Below, piece after piece: positions 25,240 through 37,600 of a stretch of 64,000 nt of DNA (position 1 is the stretch's first letter; each line of letters starts with the position of its first letter). Where the stretch lies: NCBI RefSeq assembly GCF_024713975.1, contig NC_091107.1, forward strand, positions 11,273,501-11,337,500. The letters run 5' to 3'. The DNA comes from Paralichthys olivaceus (lineage: Eukaryota; Chordata; Actinopteri; Pleuronectiformes; Paralichthyidae). The position numbers and the translations under genes were made by a program. The notes below the pieces were generated by a model. That model saw nothing but the letters and a program-made list of their open reading frames with translations, was not told the DNA's origin and ran no database searches.

Positions 25240-26500
25240 CCAATCACTCACACAGCAACTTCTGACAACAATCAGCCCAAAACACTGAATAGATCACCTC
25301 CTCCAGTGTCACTACTGTACATCAGGTCAGGTCGTTTTTAAATTCATTCTGCTTTCTAAGTGTTTAATTAGAAAACCACTCCGATACATACATATATACA
25401 TAATTATACATATTTAAAATTATGCCAAGGTGACTCTGCACCCCAAGATGTAGCAGGGATTGTGAATTTGACTATATTCATAAATATCACTTCTCCAGCC
25501 TTATTGACCTTTAAAGGCACTTTAAGTAGAAGTCAAATTCTCCCATCCATACAGTGCTTCAGCATCTTTAGATCCATCAGAACCGGAGGACATTGGGAAA
25601 GAATAACTGACCTTCTGATTTGTGGATGACACTTTCTACCCGCTATCACAACTGCCCCATTTTATTTGTAAAATTAAGCATCATGTACTGACACCAACAT
25701 CATATTCATTAAAAACAAACGGTTCTCAAAAGGTTGTAAAAAGTTGCATCTTTTGGTTTATTTTGAGATACAATAAATACATTATAGACAAGTTCAGTTT
25801 CACTGCTTTTACAAGGAGATTTTTTATGAGATGCAAGTTTCGGGAAATCTTCGTTAGAGCCATAAGTTCATTTAGAGGCGTTGAGATCTGAACCAACTCA
25901 GCAAACTCTTTCTCCTGAAATGACACCAGCACAGAACAACAGAGACCTCCGACACAAGCTCACTGCAACACAGATGAAGTTTGACCAACAAAATGAACCC
26001 TTGATGCCACATCACATGTCAACAGATGGCAAGCCGCCGGTTACACAACCTCAGTTGGCTCTGTCATGGTTAAACCCCCCCCTGAAGCAAAGCTATACGA
26101 CTGAGTCTGCAGGCGGATGTAAAGACGCCTTTGTGTAATCTCTGTGGGACTGATTACAGTCTGATGAGCAGAAGAATAATATCCCACAGATTGATTACAA
26201 TCAGTTTATAATCCCAGAGACAATCAAACAGTTCCAACTCCATACATGGACGTGTCTGTGTTAGCAGACAGAAAATGTACTTGACAGTTATGTTGTGTTT
26301 AATGGCATCACATCCTTTATCTGCTGCTGCTGTAAGTCTCAGTATTAATTAATATCACCATGTGGTTTACTTAAAGGAATAGAGTAGTAATATATTTAAT
26401 GTACATAGCAAAGAATGGATATGATTTAATACACAAATCCTGTTTTCCACAGAGGAAGAAGTGCTGCAGTATCGTCTTGTTGGTCGTTAGCTCCAAGTGT
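25240..26500. other. Intergenic between the Kir gene and zw10 3' end
   Basis: AT-rich sequence with no supported coding region. The part next to 26500 should be the zw10 3' UTR. No canonical AATAAA was seen close by on the minus strand, though variants occur near 26394 (ATTAAA). Confidence 0.5.
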
Positions 26501-29500
26501 TCATTTGATTTTGGTCAGAGCCACAGCTCTCCTCTCTGTGTTCTGAAACAAGGCTCGGATCAGATTCTTCACCTCTGAACTGGAGAACTCCAACGCCAAA
26601 GGACCTTTACCATCAGCCCACCTGTGGAGGGGCAATAAAAATCATGTTATCAGAGGTTCAGTGAATCAATTGGACTTGTCATGAGAAGTACTAATAAATA
26701 TCTGAAAACAGTAATTTAAGGTTTTCTGTGGCTAAATAACCCAATAACTTAGTGTAGGTTTGGAGAGTACACATTCATAAATGTTGGAGCTTCAAACTAG
26801 AGGTATGGAGTTTGAAATTAAGCATCTAGTGTTTGGTCCAGTTTCCATCTTACCTGTCAACAATCTCCTGCAGGTTGGCCCGCAGCACGATGACCAGCTC
26901 CTTGAAGGTGCTCCACTTCTTCACATAGAGCGGCACTTCCTCCTGATATTTCTTGTTCTTCTTTTCCTCAGCCAAAGGGATGAAGACGAGCGGACCTTCC
27001 TCGATGATGGTTTGGCACAGAGTGTGCAGGTGCTCCCCATCCTCAGAGGAAATATCCTGTAAACAGATATGGACAGAGAAATAAAATCCTTATTGATCAT
27101 CAGCCACGAGTTTACAGAAGATCATCTTCATACCATATCAAGATAATATCACTTTTATGTTGAGGTTTTTTCAAGAGATGTATGATAGTGATAACATTTT
27201 CACATATTTGGACATTTTATCAACCCAGTACTGCACCATAAATGAAACCAGCTGTAGGAATCTGCACTTATTGATGATATGAACTTATCATTGAGGTCAT
27301 TATAGTAGATATAATTCCATTCTACTCAATTTTTTCACAACAGGAATTTAACAGGAACCAACATTTACTTTTTGTGCTGTACATTGACTCTACCATTATT
27401 TGAAATCCAGCTATTATTGTAGACTTTACATTATGATTCTTTCACCAGCTGGCACCAACAATTCTGCCCCTAGTTTGGTTCCAGACTTGTTGGTATAATT
27501 GTTTATATGGTCCTGCGTGATGGAAAACAAGACAAACCTCTAGCATCATGATTTTGGCAATGACTTCAGTGATGGCAGTGTTGAGGAGGTTGCCCATGGC
27601 TTTACAATAGATGCTAACGGGCAGGACGTCCTGCCATACTGTACCCAACTGTTTCAACTGATGAATCACCTGCACACAAACAGATGAAAAGTGAAAGAAT
27701 GAATAGTAAAACCATGGCACGGCTAATGTTAGTGGTATTATCAGTTTTATTTCATTACGACATAAAATATACAGTTCCATCATATTTTTCTGACACACTC
27801 ATTGTTACAACTCATTTACATTCTTATTTTGAAAGCCTTTCCTCTCACCTGTCTCACAGCTTTGCTCGCTGCAATGTAATTATCTTCGTCATCCAGATTG
27901 CAGAAGTTGTGAGCAGTGGAAAGTCTCTCCAACAGTTCAGCTCTCTGCACATTCATCTGAGCTAAGAAGCACTGGGCACCTACAGGAAATAGTGCAGACC
28001 ATAAATCTCCTCATGAAATGTTAATGAAACCAAGCCAGTCGTTCTAGTGATGCCTTATTATTGACAGTAGTGTTGGTGACTGAAATTATGAGGAATCATC
28101 CTTTCGGCACCATATTAGTTCATAGAAATGAATGTTTACCCAGTTTCCTGAAACCGGGCACCATGTCCACAAATGTTGCAACTCCCTCGCTGAGGGGCTG
28201 GGGCAGATGAGCTCTGAAATGGTGCCCCAGAGTGAGCAGGTGGTGGGCCAGGTACATGCAGTTGTTGTGTTGAATGGCAGCCAGGTGAGGGAACTTGAGC
28301 AGGTTCTCCCTGGATGAAGGAGCAGAGGGCAAAGTTTTTACACCTTCAGTGGAAATGTGTTGGTCTGGTCGGCTGTGCGTTATGTAATGAAAACATTCTT
28401 ACTTGTGATATGTTGGCACAACATCATAGAACAGCTGGAAAATGTTTCTCACAGTGAAGAAGAGTTGTAAAGCACTGAAAAGAACAGAGATTTTGAAAAC
28501 ACATTTTTACTGATGAAGTGTGGTGGTCTGAGAAAAAAACATTTTGGTCAATCTCCTCCACACTGTGGACTGTAGCTGTACTGACTTGACTAGCCTCAGT
28601 GTTTTGTAATGACAGTAGCAAACCAGTGTTGTGAGCCAAAGACTCTCTACAACAAAATTAAAAATATAAAAATGAATAATGATACTGTACATAGTCCTAA
28701 ATGATTACTTTCAGGAAGTAATGTTGTTCCATGGAACTATTACATTGTGCTGCCAGTCACAATGACATCATATGTACCTCATAACAACACACAGTAGGTC
28801 TTTGAGCACTGTAACATACCATTGTGTGGAGCTTCCGACAGCCTCACATAGAGTGTTGAGTGTCAGCTCCATCAGCTGCTGCACTGACTCACTGATGCGA
28901 CAGGCTGGTAGACACAGACTCCACGCTGACAGCTGCTTTGTGTTCTCCATCGTGATCTCCTCCTTTGTGGCCTCCTGCTTCACCTTCAGCTCTGAACTTG
29001 GAGCAGGGAGCTTGGGGAGACGCAGCTTGGAGTCTGGTGTAATCTAATGGAGGGAGATTTTAAAAAAGGGATTATGGTTATATATAAAATATTTACTGTG
29101 AGAGACCAGCATGAGATGTTTTTTCCAGGAGAGTATGTTGGAAAAGAGAGGATTGTATAACACTTCAGGACATTCACATTTTCTCAACCACACTTTTCTC
29201 TTTAAACTACATTACTGGTTGTTTGAGGGTTTAATGCTGCAAGTATCTTCAATTCAATTCACTTGAATTCTTAAGTATTAGCTGCACAAAGGTAGGATTT
29301 ACATTCCGCTTTAACATTAGACCTAAAGTGAAAGATTGTCTCAACCAGCATATCCAGAAAACGTTTGTTAGTCAAACATAATTACTGAAAACCAGCTTGA
29401 CTTATGTATGCTAGGGCTGTTTACTTTTCATTTGAAATTTGAACATTCACTCCAACGTGGTGGCAAAAAGTGAATTCATTCAAAAGTTCACATGCCCACA

Positions 29501-32500
29501 TGCCTTGACAGTGTTGTGCATCTTGGAGGTCATGAGTTTGCGGGCGGCTACAATGACATCCTTGCACTTCTTGCTGGCAAAGTGACAGTTGACGTCTCTG
29601 GCATATTTGAGCAAGTCTGTGGAGTCGCCCTGCAGAAATTCCATCTCTTTCAGGGACTTTTCAAACTCCTCTGTTTCCTTGATCACCTTGAGTATGTAAA
29701 AAAAAATATATATAAAAAATGTTACAGACCACAATAACCTCTTACAATAGCAAGACAAAGACATGTTTCTTTTCAGTATGTAGTTAACAATACCATTTGT
29801 ATATTTTCTGTAGGTGTAACTTTATAATTATATTATAAATATATCATATATATAATTATATATGTTAGGTCCATACACTTTTATATTTCTCTAGCTGGCT
29901 GCTGTTGGTGGGGATGGAATAGAGCAGACACTCGTTGATGATGCACTGGGAAAGTTCCTCCCAAATCAGCTCCCCCAAGATAGTTGAGAGCTTTTTAGCA
30001 CCAATGGACACGTCTGAAAAACAACACACGTGACTTGCCTTTCTCAAGCTCATCATACAACATATCAAGAACAGAAAGTTTGAGATAAGCATGGCTAACA
30101 CGTAAGATCATCGCTGTTTATTTGGTCACTTTTTCGTTACAAATGCGCCTTATGAATCATGAAGTTGTGATAAAGATGTTAAACACAGCAACACTGAGCA
30201 ATCTTAAAGCATGATGTTATATTTCTACATGGGCCCAGCCATACTTTACCTAGCAGGTGTGAGTGCAGTGTCTTGAGCACCAGGAGCAGTTTCCTGTAGA
30301 CCTGTGACGGTGTGGATCGCTCATCTCGGCTCTCCTCCAAACACTCTAAAGCCAGGAAAGTTCCCTCACCCTGCTGCTCTGTTACCTTCACTGACAGTGA
30401 CGGGTACACCACCAACGGCTTCAACATGTTCTTCAACAGTACTTGACCTGAACGACAGAAAGGACAGAAATGTGCTTTACCCATGATGTCTGTATAAAGG
30501 ACTGCATATTCAGAGATCCGTTTCTGTTGTTCTTACTGAAGAGTTTGATCTTGTGCTGAAGGTCTCCTTGGATGGCCAGAGCCTGCAGGACAGAGCACAA
30601 CAAAGCAGGGGGTTTGGGTTCAACCTCTTTACTGCAGGGATGGCTCAGCTTCAGCTCAACCTTCAGGAAGGACTTCAGACCTGCAGGCTCTAATGGTAAG
30701 AATCCAAAGCCAATGTTAATGCAACGTGTTCAGGTAGATTTATCATTTTGTTTTTGAAATACAAAGAACATGAAATGCTAACAAGTCTAAGACCAGCTTA
30801 TAAATGCATCTATTTTGTCCAAAATGTACGAAATTGAAATTATGACTGGAATTCTGGAAGTGTTTTTGGGTGAAAGGTGAGTCACTGGTATATGATCTAC
30901 ATCTGACTAACATAGTAAGAATGTTCTACCAGAGGACGTCTCACCCTTTGAGGATGGCAATCTCCAGATGACGAGGCGTTTCCATTCATCTCCCATGTGG
31001 TAAATTAAGTTTTCTCTCTGCACTGTCAGCTCCGAGCTGAGAGTACTGAGCAGAGGCAGCTGGGAAGTCTTCCAAGCCTTCAATGAATCCACACTGGCTC
31101 TTGCCTAGAAAAAAATATTAACCATGAATCAATGTTGGGATGCACTTAAGAAAATAGTTTATTGTAAATACTATAAATATGCTTACATGTAGCAGCAACC
31201 TTCTCACTTTTCCTTGACCAGTATTTACATTAAAGGTTCAGTGTGTAGAGTTTAGTGACATCTAGTGGTCAAGTTGCAAATTAATACCCCTCACCTCACC
31301 CTCCCCTACCAAACATGAAAGAGAACCTGTGGCAGCCTTCAGTTGCCTTAAAAACTAAAAGGTGTTTAGTTTGTCCAGTCTGGACTACTGTAAAAAAAAA
31401 CATGGTTGCCTCCATAGAGAGGAACCCCTCCTAAAGTAAATATAAAGTATTTAAATATAAAGGGTAAGAAAGAAAACAACAACTCATACAATGCAGATAA
31501 AACACAGAAGTGAAAACATCACGAGGATCCCTTTCACCTAAATCTTCCACACTGAACCTTTAAGCTTGTTCTGTGTTCTCTCTTCACTGAAGCCAAATCA
31601 AGCCTAAACTTAAACACATCGCTATGCCATTTTTTTCTTGTTACATTTATTCAAGTATATTATAGGGCAGTTAAAAGTCTGTCTAAAGAAATGAACTTTA
31701 AATAGAGAATATTTTATATTAGCCATGTTTTCATTAGTTTTCAAACAATTGCTCAGGTCTACTTCAGAGTAATGGTAAGTTTGTATGGACATGATGTTAA
31801 TAGCTCTTACCCTTTCCAGCTGGTTGGCTGCATCAACATACTTCTTCTCTTGTAAAGCTTTGCTAAACTCCTCCATTGCATTGTGAAACTGAGCCAAACA
31901 GACGGAATGACACCAACAGAAATTACAGATCATCAAAATTCATCGTTTTCTCTGCTAGATTTTTATTTAATGTACGGCTAACCCCAATCCACACATTTGT
32001 ATCTATTTTTCAGGACAATGCAGAAAGCAACTCTTAATAACAGCTAGTTCCAGTAAGAAATATAAAATTATAAAAATATATTTTTTTGTCCTTGTGATTT
32101 TAAAACTGAAATGTGTAAACTCAATCAATCTGTAAATTATATGTTCACACTCTGAGCATTTTGACACTATTTAAATACAACTACGTAAAACATTTAACTT
32201 AATAAAATACATGGTTGATTTACCTCTTTGATGTATCCTAGCATTTTTATGATGATGGTATTTTTCTCCAACTGCTGCTTCAGTTTTGCATACTCCGCCA
32301 CAGCCACATGGATGTTTTGTTGTACCTGTGTTACACACACACACACACAGTTTAATGGCAGTGCTAAACAATGTATCCCAGTCTGTTCTGCTCTTTCATC
32401 ACATTTATAAACAGTTTCAAGCATACCTCATTCTCAATGCAATTTTTAAGGACATCCATTTCTTTGGCGACCTCCTCCACCTGCACCATTAGCTCCTCAG

Positions 32501-33682
32501 ATCCTTGGAGACTGGGTAGGAAGTCACCATATCTCTTATTTATCATGTCACATACTTCTTCCTGAGAAAAAAATGAAGCAAAAGGAATTAATAGAAAGCT
32601 TGTTTGCAAATGTATTTAATTATATTCATCTACTTAGTAATATATATATATAATGGTTCCTGTTAATTACAAAAGCTTGTACACACAACCACTATACAAA
32701 TGACAAGTTATATAACGAAATTCCCAGTGGGTATCCACAATAACCAGTCATTTTTGGCGAACCTATCTTTTCATCCATCCAATGACCCGGACAGAAGCAA
32801 ATTATGTTTGATTCAGTAAACAACCGGGCTTACACAGAGAACACAACTGCTGTATCATGGCAACTGACAAAGTGCATTCAATCCAAAAACTCTTCACATC
32901 TAAAGGGACTGGAGAACAGTTGCCTTTTTCCTTGATCGATTATTAAAATAAATGTATTGAGTGGATCAGTCTAAATCTAAAACTGAGTTGGACACTTAAT
33001 AAAATTACACACGTTTTTCTCATAACAAAATGAATTTTACAAAGTTAAATAGTAGTCAGATAAATACTCTAACTGATCTAGAGCTTCTTTACCTGTTTGT
33101 TCGGCTAGTGTACTAAATTAGTTGTAGGTGTTTTTGGAGTGAAGTGTCCTCTGTCTAATGACTGGAAGGATGAACAAGTTTAGTCAAGCTGACCTTGACG
33201 ATCATGCGTCTAAGTAGAAAGACTGATGTTTATACTACAGGACGCACATCCGAGTCATTGTCCTGAGGTTTCAAATGTGTTGAGTTTGCTAGTGAGCCAC
33301 GTAGCTCGTTGGATGGCATCACATACACTGTGGCTAGCTAACAGTACTGCTAAAGAAAATGTACTAAACTCGTATTAAGTTAGCTCAATGGTGCACTTTC
33401 ATAAGTAAACGATGTCCCCACTGTTTATTCGCGGCTAAGTGTTATTCCAGTGAACATCTTGCCGCAAGTTAGTCAGAGGATGAGTTAAGTTTCACATCTG
33501 TCGCTGTTAGCGCTAACGGCTAAAGCTAATTCAAACTTTGTCCAGCGAAGCTAATGCTACGTCAGCTAGCGGGTTACCTTCGTATCCTCCACCTTGCGCG
33601 ACATTTTGCTTATTTTGCCGGACAGGTCCTCTTTCTCCAGTTTGCCGGAGCTGGCGAGTACTTCGGTCACAAACGACGCCAT
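26501..33682 (-). CDS. zw10: Kinetochore and Golgi-ER tether protein ZW10
   Basis: ZW10 is a subunit of the Rod-ZW10-Zwilch kinetochore complex, which recruits dynein and Mad1-Mad2 for the spindle checkpoint, and of the NAG/RINT1 (Dsl1-type) complex for Golgi-to-ER traffic. Sixteen coding exons: 33578-33682, 32427-32561, 32224-32325, 31811-31888, 30945-31104, 30537-30689, 30250-30447, 29877-30013, 29504-29686, 28820-29043, 28403-28474, 28140-28309, 27849-27979, 27538-27669, 26854-27056 and 26501-26621, giving 767 aa (human 779). [20 protein letters not shown] matches the human N-terminus; the N-terminal half is coiled-coil rich. Clear anchors are [36 protein letters not shown] and [15 protein letters not shown]. 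The exon ending at 29504 is followed by GC, a GC-AG intron. The gene is head to head with mks1. Confidence 0.97.
31230..31563. repeat. Complete 334-bp MITE with TTAA flanks
   Basis: Inverted ends TTAAAGGTTCAGTGTGTAGA and CTGAACCTTTAA bound a non-coding element. The TTAA at both edges (31230-31233 and 31560-31563) could be the target duplication of a piggyBac-type transposase. Internal phrases (gacatctagtggtcaagttg, ccatagagaggaacccctcc) match a very common percomorph repeat from memory. It sits in the zw10 intron between 31104 and 31811. Confidence 0.7.
32333..32350. repeat. (CA)n microsatellite
   Basis: Short CA run right beside the acceptor of the zw10 exon that begins at 32325; on the gene's strand it is a GT-rich tract that includes part of the splice acceptor region. 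Confidence 0.8.
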
Positions 33683-34614
33683 GGTGAAGTAACGTTATAA
33701 TGTTTGACACGTTTAAAACAAGTGTGACAGCCATAGACTGTAGACCCTCCGTGCCACAACAACCCAACACCCGCCAGCTGCTCTGATTGGTCCCGAGATA
33801 TCCACTGGACCCGCCTCCCACGGCCCTCTTCTTCGTTTGATTTAAACAGAGGACAAGTTGCTACCAGACTCCATCATTACCCCCCTCTAACGTTAGGAGA
33901 ATGTATAACAAAGGGCTTTAGGCACAGGTCCGTCGTGATCTCTTTATATACAGTCTATGGTCGTGATCCAAAGAGAATCCAAAGTGAATAAATAGGAAAG
34001 TACATGGCAACAAGGGAGGGTAGTCAATAACTGAATCATCACAGCAAAGTATTTTTGTAAACAAATTTATTTTCCTAAAAACATCTCCTGTTTTTTCTGG
34101 CATTTTTGAACAAGATAACACCCACATAAAATATGTAGTGTTGCAACCTTAAAATACGAGTATCCATGCACTTTGTGTGTTTTTCCATTTGTTTACGTCT
34201 TTAAGATCGTTGTAAATAATGAAATTACATTTGTAACATTACTGTGTGTGTATTATTTGGTTAGTGACTTTATAAAAACACTGCACCCTCCAGCCCAGTA
34301 GGAGCCAGTAATGCTCTTAAGAAAACTAAGGAAGAAGAACTACCAATCTCTATGGCAACGACAACTATCCGCTTGCTGTCCTTTTAGCTTTGCTCTTAGC
34401 TTGTTAGCTTCTCATTGTAGCTTTAACCTACAACATTATTATTAACTTTTCGCCGACATTCTTTCCGGTTACGTTTCTAAACGCCGTGAGTGGGTAGCTA
34501 ACAATTTTCAAGTCGTTGTGAAAGCACCAAACACAAAACGTATGAAACTAGCCGTGTGCTAAGGCTAGCTCACCTAAAGCCAACAGCGTTTGTATGTTTA
34601 CGTGGTAAATGTTA
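33683..34614. promoter_or_regulatory. Shared zw10-mks1 divergent promoter region
   Basis: The two start codons, zw10 at 33682 (minus) and mks1 at 34615 (plus), are 932 bases apart and diverge. Both ends are locally GC-richer and lack a TATA box. At 34352-34359 the sequence ATGGCAAC is a perfect half of the RFX X-box palindrome, 256 bases above the mks1 ATG, which suits a ciliary gene. Short remnants of a teleost repeat end (ccatagactgta / tacagtctatgg) sit at 33732-33743 and 33949-33960. Confidence 0.5.
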
Positions 34615-37600
34615 ATGGCGGACTTTTGGAACACGGATACCGGAGAAGCTGTGTATCGATCCCGGGATGCTGTCAAAAACTTGAGAGTAAAGTAAGTGAC
34701 TGAAGGTGACGTTAGCATTAGCCTAGCCATACAACTCTTTGCTCAGGATACGTTATTTCAACGCGCTGTTTAATTCCCTGACTCAGGGTGCGTATAGAGA
34801 GGGTGACCTCCACAGCAGCCCTCTCCCAGCACCTCCAGCAGGAAGTTCTGTCCCAGCAAGACAGAGGAGCCATTGAACTGGAAACCCTCACCTCACAGAG
34901 CCAGACAGGTATCATTATCAAAAATACTGCTGGACAATCTTCCACTTTAGTTTTCTCTGAACATAATCCACAGATTACTTTGTTATGTACTGTACTCGTG
35001 TGTTGCACCACTCACACCAATTTGCCTTCATCAGTTGAACTTCAGTAAAGATTATCTTTGACCCTTTTCCTGTGTCATCAGGTGATAATGAGGAGGAACT
35101 GGAGGTGGGCTGGCAGGAGAAACTCTTCAGTGAGGTAGAACACTTAGTATCTTCATCCCCCAGCATATTCAAATTATGGAGTTAAGATTAGATATCTTAA
35201 AATGATTTTGATCAATTATAATTAACTTTTCCTTTCAAATACTTTATTCACCACCTTTTCCATTTCCTTGCCAATGTTCTATTGTGTCTCTCTGTGGCTC
35301 CAGTATGAGATGGAACTGTTCCAGAACGAGGCAGCATGTCAGACTCCTCTGGACCGGCAGTACCACACAGAAGTCAAGGCCGTGAAGAGGGCTAAGGGCA
35401 GACGAAATCACAGGCTCTTCACATACACGGACCATGACCGCTACACCAACTGTCTTCCATTCCACCAGCTGGTATGCTGCATCCTATATTCTAATAAATT
35501 AAGTCCAAGTACGATGCATTATAACAAAGTAACACAATTCTTTTCTTGTCAACCTCATCTTTTCGTGGTATCTAAATCCAAAACCACATTTTCCACCTAA
35601 TTGCTACTCCCAAGATAAGAAACATTCCCTAAAGGCACTGCCAAACAGAGTAATTACATTTATTCTGTTGAGTGTTATGTCATTTGTGATCACTATGATC
35701 AGGTTTATGGCACATAAGTTTATCTTCTTTGAGACTTTGGTACTATATGTGAACCAGACTTCCACACCCCCCAGCATAAGTGTCGTAACTTTAAGAGGTA
35801 ACAGCCTGTCTCCTGTTGTATTGCATTTGAATGTTAAAAGCTCAAATTCTACAATTGTTGTCTGCAACTGTGTTTTTGAATTGCTTTTTGTTTTTGATCC
35901 TGAAAGCAGCAATCCAGTGACGTATTGACCACAACCAAATCCAGCCCCACTTTCCTGGCAGAAAGGATGGCCAGCATAAGACACAGATGGCAGGACAGAC
36001 GCACCATGTACGTTAAATGGACTGATAACACTATAGTGCCTTACACTGTGTAAATGCAATGACATTAGGATCAAAATTCATTATGAAACTTTTATTCTCA
36101 ATCAGTCATGTGATAGGATGGTCTGGTGTATTTTGCAGGGACTCTAGTATCCCCAAGTCAAAAATCATCAACTGGGAGCCCACAGAGGAGTTTGTGAAGA
36201 ACAGTCATGTGGTGAATAATGCTATGCAGACCATGCACGTCATGGGAGACCTGGGCCCCCCTGGAAGGTAAGATCCTAAAAGTTTGCCTTGCAGTATGAC
36301 AAAAACTGAGTAACCTATTCATTAGTGTCAGTTTCCACCTGGTATTAACATGTGCTGTATGTGGATGTGTATTGTAGATGATAAAATGTCTGTCTTTTGT
36401 AAAAAAAATAACATTTTGCATCACATATTTTCTATTAACTAGTTCCATAGCACTATGAGATAGCAGACACTTTGGGGAATCTGGATGCTGTCGCACAGTA
36501 CTGATGTAATTAACACCAGGCAGAAATCTGACCACAGTGCAAAAACAAGACCACCTCCAGATGTGGACGAAATATTCAGATCGATACAATTTGGGAACCA
36601 AAAGCAATATACATTATGAGATGTTGAAAATGTACTGTTAGCAGGGTTCTCTGATAGCTTAAGTGAAAATCTAGCTGTTTTTCATATGTGGGTCTGTTCT
36701 GATTTTTCTCTGTGTTTGCTTTTTCAGACTGGGTCGCAAAGAGAATGAATATTTGCTCTGTACAATAAAAACAGATGGCAGTGGAACAGTCGTCGTAAAA
36801 CCTGACTTCAACAAAGGCAGAGAGCCATACAGGCAAGTTCAAAATGTCATAGGAGGTCCAGCATGAACTGATATACTGTCATAGTAACATGTTTTAAAAC
36901 AAAGAAAATAAAACTCTTTTTCACTAAGATAAAGGAATATATGGTTACTCTGGTTAAAAACAATATGGTGTGTGTGCTTTTGAGCAGGATTGTAACAGAG
37001 GGGGAAAGAAGAGAAGTTTGGCGACTCACTGTGGAGAATGTGTCCACAGCCATGAAACCAGAGGAAAAGGACCGGGAGCAGAACATGTACAAAGATGTGA
37101 GTTCATTTAAATCTCCCTTTCTTCAGGACCAGAGTAGAATTATTGATTGTGGGGTCAAATAACATTATTGTGACATGGATACATCCACTTTTCTCTGTTT
37201 CTAGCTGTATGTAAGGCACAAGGATTACCTCACTAGCCTTGTTGGACAGGACTTTGAAATGGTAAGTAATGGAAATGCCCATTATATATCACTGCAAATC
37301 CTCACCTTTGAGAAGCTGCAATTAAAAATCAAGTATTAACACAAATCAAAATTTTGAATTAGCTGTTTAACACTTATAATGCTGGTCCATATTTGGTCTC
37401 TCCTCCAGCCTCCTGTAGGTATTCTGCGTTACTTTATGAATGGAGAAATAGGTGAGTAGGAAGAATGTGGTCATAGCTCACATTTAAAACAATGAATTTT
37501 CTTTGTCAATCAAGTCTCCTACTTATTTCTACCCAGTCTCAGCTCAAGGTTTTGAATATGATAACTTATACATCCACTTCTTCATGGAGCTGCCCAACAG

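Noticed and set aside
35485-35905. Possible extra mks1 exons in open frames near 35500-35900
   Set aside because: The human protein continues directly from the 35304-35471 exon to the 35910-36007 exon; the open frames cross these splice sites without homology.
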